Below, piece after piece: positions 7,934 through 15,066 of a stretch of DNA of 64,000 nucleotides. Position numbers and translations under genes: made by a program. Source of the stretch: a virus; IMG/VR virus record IMGVR_UViG_3300037504_000888, positions 1-64,000 of that record; one strand, given 5' to 3'. The notes under the pieces were generated by a model. It saw only the letters and a list, made by a program, of their open reading frames with translations. It made no database searches and had not been told where the DNA came from. How positions within the stretch are numbered: position 1 is the first letter of the stretch; the number at the start of each line of letters is the position of its first letter.

Positions 7934-8162
7934 GCTCTACGAGGCCGAGCGCCTCACCGAAGAGTGGAAGAAGCAGTACGTCGACGACGACCGCGGGATG
8001 AAAGCGCTCGAGGTCGTCGACATGATGCGGCGGGGGCGCAGTGAGCCCCTGCCGGTGGACCACGTGACGCTTCACATCGGTGTGGACCATGCTGTAGTTT
8101 CAGAAAGTTCGACGGCCACCATAGCCGTCCCTCGAAAGGGCAACGATGCATCGGAATCATGA
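7842..8162 (+). CDS. Small hypothetical protein
   Basis: 106 residues. The GTG at 7842 is preceded by GGAGGAG at good spacing and was chosen as start, giving a 92-base overlap with the previous gene. A shorter form from the ATG at 7920 is possible. Charged helical N-terminal half. No known domain. Confidence 0.6.
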   Translation: MARWKSKFDHRDPVWVSRVAKALKGQMNQRELYEAERLTEEWKKQYVDDDRGMKALEVVDMMRRGRSEPLPVDHVTLHIGVDHAVVSESSTATIAVPRKGNDASES

Positions 8163-8436
8163 TCCCCAGCTTTGGATGGAGTCTGTCCCCAGGACCCCCA
8201 CAGCTACCCCTGAGAAGCCCCCGACCACCCTTTGGGACCCGGGGGCTTTGCTTTGTGCCGTGGTCGACGGCAGGCGCGTCTACGGCAAGGTCGCGTGTGT
8301 TGACCCGCACGTCGACTACGTGGTGGTTCGCTCCTACAACTTCAACGGGCACGAGCCCGTCAAGAGCACCTGGGCGGGTACCAGGGACCAGTTCCAGGCG
8401 ATGTGGATGTTCGCACGCCTCGAAGGCGCCGCTTGA
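8146..8436 (+). CDS. Small hypothetical protein, SH3-like pattern
   Basis: 96 residues; a Pro/Thr-rich N terminus is followed by a beta-rich core (GALLCAVVDGRRVYGKVACVD) reminiscent of small SH3-like barrels, though this is only a visual impression. The start overlaps the previous gene by 17 bases. Its stop lies in the loop of a GGCGCC-GCTTGAC-GGCGCC hairpin (8425-8443). Last protein gene before the tmRNA. Confidence 0.65.
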   Translation: MHRNHDPQLWMESVPRTPTATPEKPPTTLWDPGALLCAVVDGRRVYGKVACVDPHVDYVVVRSYNFNGHEPVKSTWAGTRDQFQAMWMFARLEGAA

Positions 8437-8521
8437 CGGCGCCTGCGTCCTGAGCGACGCTTCTATCAGGTCGGCGGCCTCGTGCCTTAATGGAGAACTG
8501 GCTCCTGCCGGCCGTACTTAC

Positions 8522-8890
8522 GGGCCTGACTGGTTTCGACGTGGAGGAATGGAAGTAGCTGCGAGCAGGCGGGGCTCACGCCGCCTTGACCCATGTGAGC
8601 AAACGGCAGTTGCCAACGACAACGCCAACCAGGCCGCGGCGTAAGACCCGCGACCCACCCCTAGCGAGGAGCTCGAGTAGCGACGGGGTGCCAGTACACG
8701 AGCTGAGCCTGCGCGGCGTGTCTCCGATGATGCAGGCGAGCTTACGGAGAGGCTGACTTCTCGGAAAGACGGGATGGTGGAGGCGGCACACCCCCAGTCG
8801 CCAATGACGCCGGGAAAGACCGGCTACGCTCGTGAACGAAGCTACTGACTGAACTCTGCGGACCGGAGTTCGATTCTCCGCAGGTCCACC
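8522..8890 (+). ncRNA. ssrA: tmRNA (ssrA)
   Basis: Rescues stalled ribosomes by acting first as alanyl-tRNA and then as template for a degradation tag. The 5' end GGGCCTGACTGGTTTCGACG pairs with 3' CAGGTCC: seven acceptor pairs including the G3-U70 wobble that alanyl-tRNA synthetase reads. The T arm is CGGAG-TTCGATT-CTCCG. P2 pairs AGTAGCT (8554-8560) with AGCTACT (8840-8846). The tag frame runs 8612-8644 and encodes ANDNANQAAA then TAA, close to the E. coli tag start ANDEN. The 3' end reads ACC-T, so the final A of CCA is not encoded. Its length of about 370 nt is typical. No smpB gene is in this window, so host SmpB is probably used. Confidence 0.93.
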
Positions 8891-9121
8891 TCTACTTTCT
8901 CAGCTCCCCCGTTGTCACATTCGGGGCAGGAAAAGTTGGACTGAGCATGCTGAGCTCTGCGAAGTCCCCTGGTCACGGGAGGTTGCAACGCCCGCGCGAC
9001 TCGGTGCGTGGTATCCGTGTCACCGTCCTTCTCGGTCTCTCGGATGCTCGAGCAGGCCCTGGGTGAAAACCGAGGGCACCACTCGAGTAGCCCGGTCTTC
9101 TGGGATGGGCGGAAGTCGCGT

Positions 9122-9227
9122 CTGAACGTCTCAGCCTCGGGCGGCAAGGCCCGGGGCGAGTAGGTAACCCTGAGAGAGGCTTGCCCCTCTTGATGGGAGC
9201 GAAGTTCGAGTCCTCGCCGTTCAGGCC
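9122..9227 (+). ncRNA. tRNA-like fold with enlarged D arm (uncertain)
   Basis: CTGAACG (9122-9128) pairs perfectly with CGTTCAG (9218-9224), followed by GCC. Just before the 3' strand is a T-arm-like element CGAAG-TTCGAGT-CCTCG with one mismatch. TCAG/CTGA forms a D stem whose loop carries an extra 8-bp hairpin (9135-9156) and the classical AGTAGGTAA. The hairpin at 9174-9191 has loop CTTGCC, only 6 nt, containing TGC in anticodon position. Total ~103 nt is long for a tRNA. It may be a degenerate tRNA, part of a larger structured RNA, or chance. Bases 8891-9121 hold further paired segments (CTCGGT/ACCGAG, GCCCT/AGGGC) but no gene I can name. Confidence 0.35.
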
Positions 9228-9561
9228 GAAGCAGAGGCGGGGAACGTCCCGCCATCAAGGCCCTCGCCTCTGCTTCTACATCCTCGGCGAGACCGACCAC
9301 AACGTCGGCCTCGACCAACTCCAGGCGTTCACGGACGCCTGGCTCGGGTACTACGGCCAGTCCGACGAAGAAGAAGTAGAGTCGGTGCGACGACACCTCC
9401 AGGACCTACTTGCCCGAGCCCACCGCGATGGCGGTGGCGAGATCGCTCCCCTAGAAGAAGAAGCTGGGGGAGATACTGCACCACCTGGGACTGATAGTAG
9501 TAGGACCACCCCTACTACCCGGACGGATGGTGACAGTGCCTTCGCCTCTGCTTCTACTTAG
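9193..9561 (+). CDS. Hypothetical acidic protein, start uncertain
   Basis: At most 122 residues from the ATG at 9193. The convincing coding part begins near 9270 (LGETDHNVGLDQLQAFTDAWLG) and continues as an acidic helical segment with a Thr/Ser/Asp-rich tail. No good start lies close to that part, and the ATG at 9193 sits within the tRNA-like fold with only a weak GAGAGG upstream. A 16-bp direct repeat (9264-9279 and 9542-9557) brackets the coding part. Possibly a remnant or a recently inserted fragment. Confidence 0.45.
   Translation: MGAKFESSPFRPKQRRGTSRHQGPRLCFYILGETDHNVGLDQLQAFTDAWLGYYGQSDEEEVESVRRHLQDLLARAHRDGGGEIAPLEEEAGGDTAPPGTDSSRTTPTTRTDGDSAFASAST
9264..9557 (+). repeat. 16-bp direct repeat bracketing a small reading frame
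   Basis: TCGCCTCTGCTTCTAC occurs at 9264-9279 and 9542-9557, in different reading frames. GAAGCAGAGGCG at 9228-9239 is an inverted partner of the first copy, with a GGCGGGG-AACG-TCCCGCC hairpin (9236-9253) between them. The arrangement could be a duplication scar or a structured-RNA end. Confidence 0.5.
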
Positions 9562-9570
9562 CTCCAGATT

Positions 9571-10221
9571 TCAGGGGTTACTGGCTACACGGGCGTCGGT
9601 GGTGAAGACCTTGCGCATCTTAGCCTCGTAGAAGAGGGCTCGAGGCTTGGCGCCCTTCCAGGCGGGGTTGCGTGTGCCCGCGTAGCACATGAAGAGCTTC
9701 TTCGGTGCGGGCGAGTAGCAACGACTCAACTTGATGGCCGCTGCATGCGTGGCGTACCAGGTGGATGTGGCATCTGTGCCATCCATGACGTTCCAGTGCC
9801 TTCGGATGCCGCGATCGTACTGCATCTGGAAGATGGTGCGGGCAGCGAAGTAGCGACGAGTGATCTTTCCCGTCTTCGGGTTGCGTATGATGACTTCGTC
9901 GCACTCGCCTCGCGCCCAAACACCGGGCTCCTTCTGGTAGCCGGGGCGGCACTTGCCCTCATGGATGTGTTTGGCGAATCGGCTCTCCCAGAAGCCAGCT
10001 GTGACTAGGGCAATGGCTAGTGATTCACGAGAACCACGCCAGCGGGGCGTGCAGTCCTTTGTGTCGTACTTGCCTGAGCAGGTGAAGCGTGCGCTGACGT
10101 CAGCATTTGCTTCGGCGATTGTCGTCAACCGGTCTGTTCGCTCTTCGAGCGTCTCTTGGTCGGTGTAATAGGCAGGAAGAGAAAGAAGAAGGGCGAGGAT
10201 GGTTGCGATGAACTGTTCCAT
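9571..10221 (-). CDS. Secreted lytic-transglycosylase-like protein
   Basis: 216 residues from MEQFIATILALLLSLPAYY, a typical signal peptide. The mature part resembles lysozyme/transglycosylase folds: SLAIALVTAGFWESRFAKHI places a Glu where SLT and goose-type lysozymes carry their catalytic acid, and later segments (ARTIFQMQYDR; TWYATHAAAIKLSRC; FMCYAGTRNP) fit the remaining fold. Several cysteines may form disulfides after export. The start follows an extended -10 (TGT-TACAAG) by 6 nt without a Shine-Dalgarno, suggesting a leaderless mRNA. Likely cleaves peptidoglycan glycan strands; a pilin- or conjugation-type transglycosylase relationship is possible. Confidence 0.7.
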   Translation of the reverse strand: MEQFIATILALLLSLPAYYTDQETLEERTDRLTTIAEANADVSARFTCSGKYDTKDCTPRWRGSRESLAIALVTAGFWESRFAKHIHEGKCRPGYQKEPGVWARGECDEVIIRNPKTGKITRRYFAARTIFQMQYDRGIRRHWNVMDGTDATSTWYATHAAAIKLSRCYSPAPKKLFMCYAGTRNPAWKGAKPRALFYEAKMRKVFTTDARVASNP

Positions 10222-10244
10222 GACGGCCTTGTAACATGAAGGTC

Positions 10245-10297
10245 GTCGGACCACGCAAGATCTACTTGTTGAACGGTGGTCCGACAGGTTGTACAAC
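10245..10297 (+). promoter_or_regulatory. Promoter overlapped by a 10-bp inverted repeat
   Basis: TTGAAC (10269-10274), a 17-nt spacer and TACAAC (10292-10297) form a sigma70-like promoter for the gene at 10345. GTCGGACCAC (10245-10254) and GTGGTCCGAC (10276-10285) are perfect inverted repeats that embrace the -35 box, with 21 nt between arms. This fits an operator controlling one or both divergent genes. Confidence 0.5.
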
Positions 10298-10344
10298 TGC
10301 TTCACCGCCCGAGAACAACGTACCGGGCGAGAAGGAGAGATAAG

Positions 10345-11094
10345 ATGAACCACGGGTACAAGTACGGTATCCCCTACGGGGGTCAAGGCGACGAAAGCCG
10401 ACTGCAGCGAGCCTTCGATGCACACCAGGCTCAACACGAGTTCCGCCCGGGAGAAGGTCCGGAAGCAGAGAGGTTGCTCGAGCCCACCGTTCTGTATCGC
10501 TTGACGCTCAGCAACGGTGTGCTGGTCGAGCTTCTTCACCGCCGGCTCAAAGGCACTGACGACTCCGGCACCCTCGGCCTTCGCCTCACTCCTGAGGGTG
10601 ATGAGACAGGGGAGGTGAACCTTGAAGGCCTGGATCTTGAAGCGTTTCTTCTCATCGTCGACAAGCTGAAACCGTCATACATACATCCTGCAGAGAGACG
10701 CATCCGTACCAAGTCGGTCAAGACGCTCAAGAAGCATGAGGACCTAGGTCGGTCGAACAAGGACCTAGGCAAGGCCATGGCCCACGCGTTCGTGAATGAG
10801 GTGAGCAAGCTCAAAACGCCAGCCGACGTGAACATGGTGCCCATCGCCAGCGAAGAGGAGCACATGTCGGAGTATAGTCTGCGCTCGTGCGTCGGGGTGT
10901 CGAAAGCCGTCACCATTGACGGTGAGCGTTGGGTTGTGGACAAGGTTGCAAACAAGCTGAAGCTCACGCGTTTCGATACTACTGCAGACGCGGACCCCGA
11001 GACTGTGGTGATCGACGAGAAGGCGCTGCTGGCTGACGAGCCACTCGTCAACGTGGTGCGCCGTCACATCGCCGAGGCACGAAAGGCGAGTTGA
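10345..11094 (+). CDS. Hypothetical cytoplasmic protein
   Basis: 249 residues from MNHGYKYGIPYGG; GAAGGAGAG lies at ideal distance, so the longer upstream frame was discarded. Acidic with helical and beta segments, no membrane segment or known motif. It stands alone between a regulated promoter and a terminator-like hairpin, so it is probably a monocistronic gene with its own control. Confidence 0.8.
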   Translation: MNHGYKYGIPYGGQGDESRLQRAFDAHQAQHEFRPGEGPEAERLLEPTVLYRLTLSNGVLVELLHRRLKGTDDSGTLGLRLTPEGDETGEVNLEGLDLEAFLLIVDKLKPSYIHPAERRIRTKSVKTLKKHEDLGRSNKDLGKAMAHAFVNEVSKLKTPADVNMVPIASEEEHMSEYSLRSCVGVSKAVTIDGERWVVDKVANKLKLTRFDTTADADPETVVIDEKALLADEPLVNVVRRHIAEARKAS

Positions 11095-11203
11095 CGGAGC
11101 TTGACAGTGTGGGCGGATGGGCTCATCCTTCCCCTTGAGGTCCAGCCGCTTGTACGGCGGTGAGGGTAAGTTGCTGCAGAGCAGCCGCCTCAACCTCTTC
11201 TGC

Positions 11204-11247
11204 ACGGGTCGTCGGCGCTCCCCTCCGCTGGCGGCCCGTAGCTTTTA
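11204..11247 (+). terminator. Rho-independent terminator-like hairpin
   Basis: ACGGG (11204-11208) and GTCGGCG (11211-11217) pair with CGCTGGC (11226-11232) and CCCGT (11235-11239) across a 2x2 internal loop, followed by AGCTTTTAT. It lies ~110 nt after the gene at 10345-11094, reading in the same direction. Confidence 0.55.
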
Positions 11248-11311
11248 TGGGGCTAGGAAAAGACGGCGCGCTACAATGGAGCACGCCGCAACGAAGAAGA
11301 GACGCGTCAGG

Positions 11312-11398
11312 CCCAGGAGGGGCTCCCCACTTGCTGAACCGCCCAAGGGTTTCAGCGTCTTCACCTTGGTCGCCGCGTGGTGGGGAGCCACACCTGGG
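11312..11398. other. Long structured element, possible small RNA
   Basis: CCCAGG (11312-11317) and GGCTCCCCAC (11321-11330) pair with GTGGGGAGCC (11380-11389) and CCTGGG (11393-11398), 16 pairs around one 3x3 internal loop. Inside lies a smaller stem GCTGAA/TTCAGC. Bases 11095-11428 contain no convincing gene; besides this and the terminator there are small stems at about 11120-11190. It could be an RNA gene or a processing site. Confidence 0.45.
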
Positions 11399-11428
11399 TG
11401 CGGCCTACTCTTCATCTTCGCCCAGCAC

Positions 11429-12589
11429 TTACAGGTTCTCTGCGGCGAGCTTGCCGAGGATGACGACCTCGCCGCGCTCGTCGCTGGCGATGTCTACTTG
11501 GGCAAGACGTAGGGTCCGCAATTCTTCGTTGTCCAAGAGCACCTTCACCTCCATCTTCTTGTACGGTTTGGAGTAGCCCAGGTGATTGGCGTTACTCAGG
11601 TCGACACCCAGAGCAGTTGCAGCGCGCTCGAGTGAGACCTTTGGGGCCGTGCCGAACATGGCCGATAGCCGCTTCTTGAGCTCCGGGGCGTGCTTTGAGT
11701 CGTACAGAGCGGCCTTGATGTCCGGGGGCGTCCAGCCCTCGGGCTTGAGCACCTTCCCGTCCTCTCGGTACGTTACCTTTCCATCGGGGCCTACCTTGGC
11801 CATGTTCGAGCGGTGAACCTCATCCCACAGGCGGTCGAGGGGCATGCCGAGCTCGAGGCCCATGCCTACGGTGACGACCATCAGGTCGGTGAGTGCGTCA
11901 GCGGTCTCGATGGCGTTGTAGTCGTAGTTGTCACGCCATTTGTCCAGCACCGTGTCGATGTTCCCTTTGGCGGCCTCCACGAGGTGCTGAGGACCGTTTC
12001 CGACGGCACCCTTGAGCAGCTCGAAGAACTCCTCAGCGACGAGACGAAGACGCAACATCAGTCGCTCTTGCATCTCTCGCTTGGAGCTGAGATTCACGTC
12101 GTCGTCGACCAGGTCGTTGATGTCGTCGGGCGGTACGGGCTCCTCCAGAACAGGGTGCCCGAACGCAAGATGAAGCTGCTCCATGTCCCGCATCAGATGT
12201 TCCATTCGTCGTTCTCCAGGCAGGGGTTCTCGAGATGCTCGATGTTGAACTCCTTCTTCCTTCCGTTCCAAGTACTTAAGTGAGTCACGAGCGTCGACTC
12301 GGTCGAGCAGCGACTGCAGGTCATTCAGCACGCTCGGTATCTCGTCGCGAACGCCGGCGTACTCCTCAATCAGCGCTTCGACGCCTGAACGCAACTTCTC
12401 GGCTTCCTTCCCAGCTTCGGGGTCGTTGTCCTGTACGTACTCGTCCGCCTGTTCGAGCGCGTTCGCGCACTCTTCCAACGTCAGAGCCTCTGCGATGTCC
12501 CCCGGTTCATGCTTGCCAGTAACCGGGTTTCGCTTGCTCATCTGCTCTGCCTCTGCTCGCCACTTGGCCACGAGTTCGTGTAATTTCAT
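11429..12589 (-). CDS. MazG-like nucleotide pyrophosphohydrolase, extended
   Basis: 386 residues. The middle (~175-295) matches the all-alpha NTP pyrophosphatase superfamily: AEEFFELLKG (EExxE at 186-190) and ETADALTD (228-235) carry the Mg-binding acidic residues, and SNMAK (261-265) with KPEGWTPPDI (282-291) is the usual phage MazG/PRA-PH tail. The enzyme should hydrolyse NTPs or ppGpp-like nucleotides to monophosphates. The N-terminal ~170 residues are a charged coiled-coil extension and the C-terminal ~90 a beta-rich extension, both unusual. GAGG precedes the ATG. It is the last gene of the long minus polycistron. Confidence 0.8.
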   Translation of the reverse strand: MKLHELVAKWRAEAEQMSKRNPVTGKHEPGDIAEALTLEECANALEQADEYVQDNDPEAGKEAEKLRSGVEALIEEYAGVRDEIPSVLNDLQSLLDRVDARDSLKYLERKEEGVQHRASREPLPGERRMEHLMRDMEQLHLAFGHPVLEEPVPPDDINDLVDDDVNLSSKREMQERLMLRLRLVAEEFFELLKGAVGNGPQHLVEAAKGNIDTVLDKWRDNYDYNAIETADALTDLMVVTVGMGLELGMPLDRLWDEVHRSNMAKVGPDGKVTYREDGKVLKPEGWTPPDIKAALYDSKHAPELKKRLSAMFGTAPKVSLERAATALGVDLSNANHLGYSKPYKKMEVKVLLDNEELRTLRLAQVDIASDERGEVVILGKLAAENL

Positions 12590-13101
12590 TCCTCTTCCTC
12601 TGGCTTCACGGGCACCTCTTTGGTGTCGATGCCGTTGTGCCAGTAGCAGTGCAAGTACTTGCGCGCCCAGGCGCCAAGTACGGCGTGCAGCGCTTCTTCA
12701 GCCTGCTTCTCGGTGTAGTCCTTGTTGACGCTGAAGATGGAGTCGTTGCTGGTGTTCGCACATTGGTCGATGACGTAGTCCTCCATGCGTTCGAGCACGT
12801 CTTCTAGGCCCAGTGCGTCACAGAGCGTAGCGTCCGGGAGAACTTCTTCAGCCTCCATGACGCCGAAGGTCTCCATCTCCTCACCGTAGGGCGGGTCCTC
12901 GGAGTATTCAGACCGACCCTCCACGATGGCCTCCTCCTCGGTGTCGAAGGGTCCGCCGGGCCATTCCTCCTCGTCCCGGGTCGGGGCGTAGAACCACTTC
13001 CTCGTATTCCCCGGACGCTCCGGGGGCGCGTCGTTGATGTAGTCTTGAGCCCTCAACGTCTTAGGGCTCAATTCCTCACTAGGTATGATTCGCGTCTTCA
13101 C
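12586..13101 (-). CDS. Hypothetical acidic protein
   Basis: 171 residues from GTG at 13101 (MKTRIIPSEELSPK); the longer frame upstream is low-complexity and overlaps its neighbour. Very acidic (EEEWPGGPFDTEEEAIVEG; ends PEEEE). The segment WFYAPTRDEEEWPGGPFDTEEEAI resembles small phage proteins that respond to nucleic acid, but no family is certain. It overlaps the MazG gene start by 4 bases. Confidence 0.65.
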   Translation of the reverse strand: MKTRIIPSEELSPKTLRAQDYINDAPPERPGNTRKWFYAPTRDEEEWPGGPFDTEEEAIVEGRSEYSEDPPYGEEMETFGVMEAEEVLPDATLCDALGLEDVLERMEDYVIDQCANTSNDSIFSVNKDYTEKQAEEALHAVLGAWARKYLHCYWHNGIDTKEVPVKPEEEE

Positions 13102-13465
13102 GTCGTTTCTTCTCTTCGTTGTAGGCGTTATCGTACCGGTTCCATTTGTCCCCGGCCCAGAACAGGTACTTGTCCTCTGCGACACAGAGTGTGTTGACCG
13201 TCATGCTTTGCTCCCATTTGAGTGATCGTCGAGCCAAAGATAGCAGAAGACCAATGGGGGTGGGTCGTTCCACTAGCGACGCTAGTTGAAACGCTCTCTC
13301 GAGCCATACGGGGTCTTCAACTGGCTCTCTTCCGTGTCGAGCGGAAGAAGCGCTATGGGACGGCATGGGTCCAGTGGACCTATCTACGGCCTTTTCACGG
13401 AGCTCCTTGAGCTCCTCTTCCTCGCCCTTGGCGGTTCTACTACTCACTCTTCCTGGTCTGCTCAT
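13079..13465 (-). CDS. Hypothetical protein
   Basis: 128 residues from MSRPGRVSSRT; the upstream start is possible but weaker. A charged N terminus, then two helices (LERAFQLASLVER; LLLSLARRSLKWEQ), then an aromatic C-terminal segment (YLFWAGDKWNRYDNAYN). It overlaps both neighbours by ~25 bases. No recognised family. Confidence 0.55.
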   Translation of the reverse strand: MSRPGRVSSRTAKGEEEELKELREKAVDRSTGPMPSHSASSARHGREPVEDPVWLERAFQLASLVERPTPIGLLLSLARRSLKWEQSMTVNTLCVAEDKYLFWAGDKWNRYDNAYNEEKKRREDANHT

Positions 13466-13688
13466 GCTTCTTGAAGCCACGGATGGTTGCGCTGGCATGC
13501 TTCTTCGATTCGTAATACTTGCCGAGAGCGTCCTTGCCGGCGCAGTGCGCCTGGGCGTAGCGGTTCCACCGCGCTCGAATTTTGTAGTCGTCGGTGCCGG
13601 GGAGGTTGGCGGACACAGCCGCCCACTCCACGTACCAGACGCTGTCCCTGAGCACAGGGTTTAGCTCGAACGTCTTGGTAATCTTCAT
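13440..13688 (-). CDS. Small hypothetical protein
   Basis: 82 residues from MKITKTFELNP; the longer upstream frame is Arg/Ser-rich and belongs to the antisense of the next gene. Compact, basic, with a Trp-containing core (DSVWYVEWAAVSANL) and a Lys-rich end. It starts in the stop codon of the membrane protein gene (ATGA). Confidence 0.65.
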   Translation of the reverse strand: MKITKTFELNPVLRDSVWYVEWAAVSANLPGTDDYKIRARWNRYAQAHCAGKDALGKYYESKKHASATIRGFKKHEQTRKSE

Positions 13689-13867
13689 AGTCCCCAATTG
13701 TGGTGTTCTTCGTGGTGCCTTCGATGATCTTCGCTGATAGGCTCGGGGCGCAGGTGTTTCTCCTTCGCCGTTCTTCGCCCCAGCATGAAGCCGAGGGTAT
13801 ACCCGGTGAGGCCCGAGGCGACTATGAGCAGAGCACCAACCATGTACAGCAGCACGGGGTCCTTCAT
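13685..13867 (-). CDS. Small single-pass membrane protein
   Basis: 60 residues: an N-terminal membrane helix (VLLYMVGALLIVASGLTGYTLGFML) with glycine-zipper spacing, then a basic RR and a His-rich cytoplasmic-type tail (DHRRHHEEHH). It is coupled to both neighbours by ATGA overlaps. The His-rich tail may bind metal. Function unknown. Confidence 0.7.
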   Translation of the reverse strand: MKDPVLLYMVGALLIVASGLTGYTLGFMLGRRTAKEKHLRPEPISEDHRRHHEEHHNWGL

Positions 13868-14367
13868 AGGGGGATGCGCTCCACGATCCTGAGCAGCGCG
13901 TTGGTGATCTTCTGCTCTCGGTTCTTGGTCTCGGTGACCGTCCGCAGCTCATCCATGTACTGGACTGCTCGACGCTTGGCTTCGCTGAGCTCCTTCTCAG
14001 CTTCCATAGCCCTCTGCTTCAGGTTCGTGTTCTCCTGGTGCTTTTCGTCCGCGAGCTGCTTCAGCTCAGCAGCGCGGTCGAATTGCACCATACACTTTTC
14101 GCGTAGTTGCTTCGCCGTCAGCTTCGAGATGCTCTGCTCGAAGTTCTTTCTGTACTCGTCCATTGCTACTCTCCATAGGTGTGCCGTGACGGACTTGTCT
14201 TCGATCGCCTTTAGCTCTGCCTTCACCTTCACTTCCAAGAGCTGGAAGACGTCCCTATTCGCCTGTTCCCTTAGTGCTCCGGTGTGCGGACCCCCAATAT
14301 AGCCACGGAGCCCCTCCCGCATCAGGTGCGCAACCATGTTGCGCACCTCCTGTTCAGTTATAGCCAT
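13864..14367 (-). CDS. Coiled-coil hypothetical protein
   Basis: 167 residues from MAITEQEVRN, chosen because GGAG lies 8 nt upstream. Residues ~95-155 form a heptad-rich coiled coil (AELKQLADEKHQENTNLKQRAMEAEKELSEAKRRA in pattern). Cytoplasmic and probably oligomeric. No family recognised. Confidence 0.7.
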   Translation of the reverse strand: MAITEQEVRNMVAHLMREGLRGYIGGPHTGALREQANRDVFQLLEVKVKAELKAIEDKSVTAHLWRVAMDEYRKNFEQSISKLTAKQLREKCMVQFDRAAELKQLADEKHQENTNLKQRAMEAEKELSEAKRRAVQYMDELRTVTETKNREQKITNALLRIVERIPL

Positions 14368-14588
14368 CCGCGTTGCTCCGCCAACCACTCAGTGATGCAG
14401 AGCTGACCCTCGTCGCCCACCGAGTAGACTTCGGAGTCGTCGGTGATCTGCTTCTTCGGCACCCAGCACTTGTCTGAATCCTCATGCGAGTCGTCGTCCT
14501 CGAACTCCTCGCATTCGCACTGCATCAGTAGGCTCTTGGCTGATTCAGCGATGCACTTCACTCTATCGATGTCATAGCCGGAGTCCAT
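14358..14588 (-). CDS. Small acidic hypothetical protein
   Basis: 76 residues from MDSGYDIDR. A CECEEFEDDD segment gives a cysteine pair in a very acidic context. AAGGAG lies ~12 nt upstream. It overlaps the gene upstream by 31 bases and the one downstream by 10. Unknown function. Confidence 0.6.
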   Translation of the reverse strand: MDSGYDIDRVKCIAESAKSLLMQCECEEFEDDDSHEDSDKCWVPKKQITDDSEVYSVGDEGQLCITEWLAEQRGWL

Positions 14589-14812
14589 TGTAGGCTCTTG
14601 CTCCTTGTTTGGCAGGTGTGAATGGCCTTGTCGCAGGCGTCGATGATGTTGCGGCACTCATTCCAGAGCTCCTCGGGAGGCTGCTCGTCGCATGTCTCTG
14701 CGTTCTGTGTGAGCGTGAGTAGGTCACGGGCGGTATCAAGCAGCTGCTCGCCCCTCTCGATGTGACGCGCCAGGGCTCCAGTGATGGTGAGCAGGTCTTC
14801 GGCGTCGCTCAT
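14558..14812 (-). CDS. Small helical protein
   Basis: 84 residues, mainly amphipathic helix (LTITGALARHIERGEQLLDTARDLL) with three cysteines near the end. GGAGGAGGA directly before the ATG. The 37 bases upstream hold a CGCACCC-GTTC-GGGGGCG hairpin. Unknown function. Confidence 0.65.
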   Translation of the reverse strand: MSDAEDLLTITGALARHIERGEQLLDTARDLLTLTQNAETCDEQPPEELWNECRNIIDACDKAIHTCQTRSKSLQWTPAMTSIE

Positions 14813-14849
14813 TCCTCCTCCAATCGACGCACCCGTTCGGGGGCGTTTC

Positions 14850-15062
14850 TTAGTTGTGTAAGCACTTGCTGCATGTGCATCCGAAGCGGGGGTCCTGGGG
14901 CATGAGCTTCTGCTTCAAGTGCAGGATGATGCTGCCGCATGCCGACATGTAGATGTGGCGACGTTCCCCACCATGGTGTGCCGTTCCCGTGTGCTTGAAC
15001 TTGTGGAAGAGGACCTTCCGGTACGGGTCCATCCCCGGTGGTCGTCGCGGTTGTGACCACAT
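14850..15062 (-). CDS. Small zinc-binding protein
   Basis: 70 residues from the ATG at 15062, 4 nt after the preceding stop. Ends with CGSIILHLKQK, then GCTCSKCLHN; the cysteines and histidines suggest one zinc site. A competing frame over 14809-15060 is Pro/His-rich and looks like its shadow. A start at 15032 (MDPYRKVLF) is also possible. Confidence 0.55.
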   Translation of the reverse strand: MWSQPRRPPGMDPYRKVLFHKFKHTGTAHHGGERRHIYMSACGSIILHLKQKLMPQDPRFGCTCSKCLHN

Positions 15063-15066
15063 GGCG

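Noticed and set aside
8981-9010. Another T-arm-like GGTTGCAAC
   Set aside because: No acceptor, D or anticodon arm can be drawn around it.
10222-10539. Upstream extension of the transglycosylase-like protein
   Set aside because: It would bury a clear signal peptide behind 106 residues antisense to another gene.
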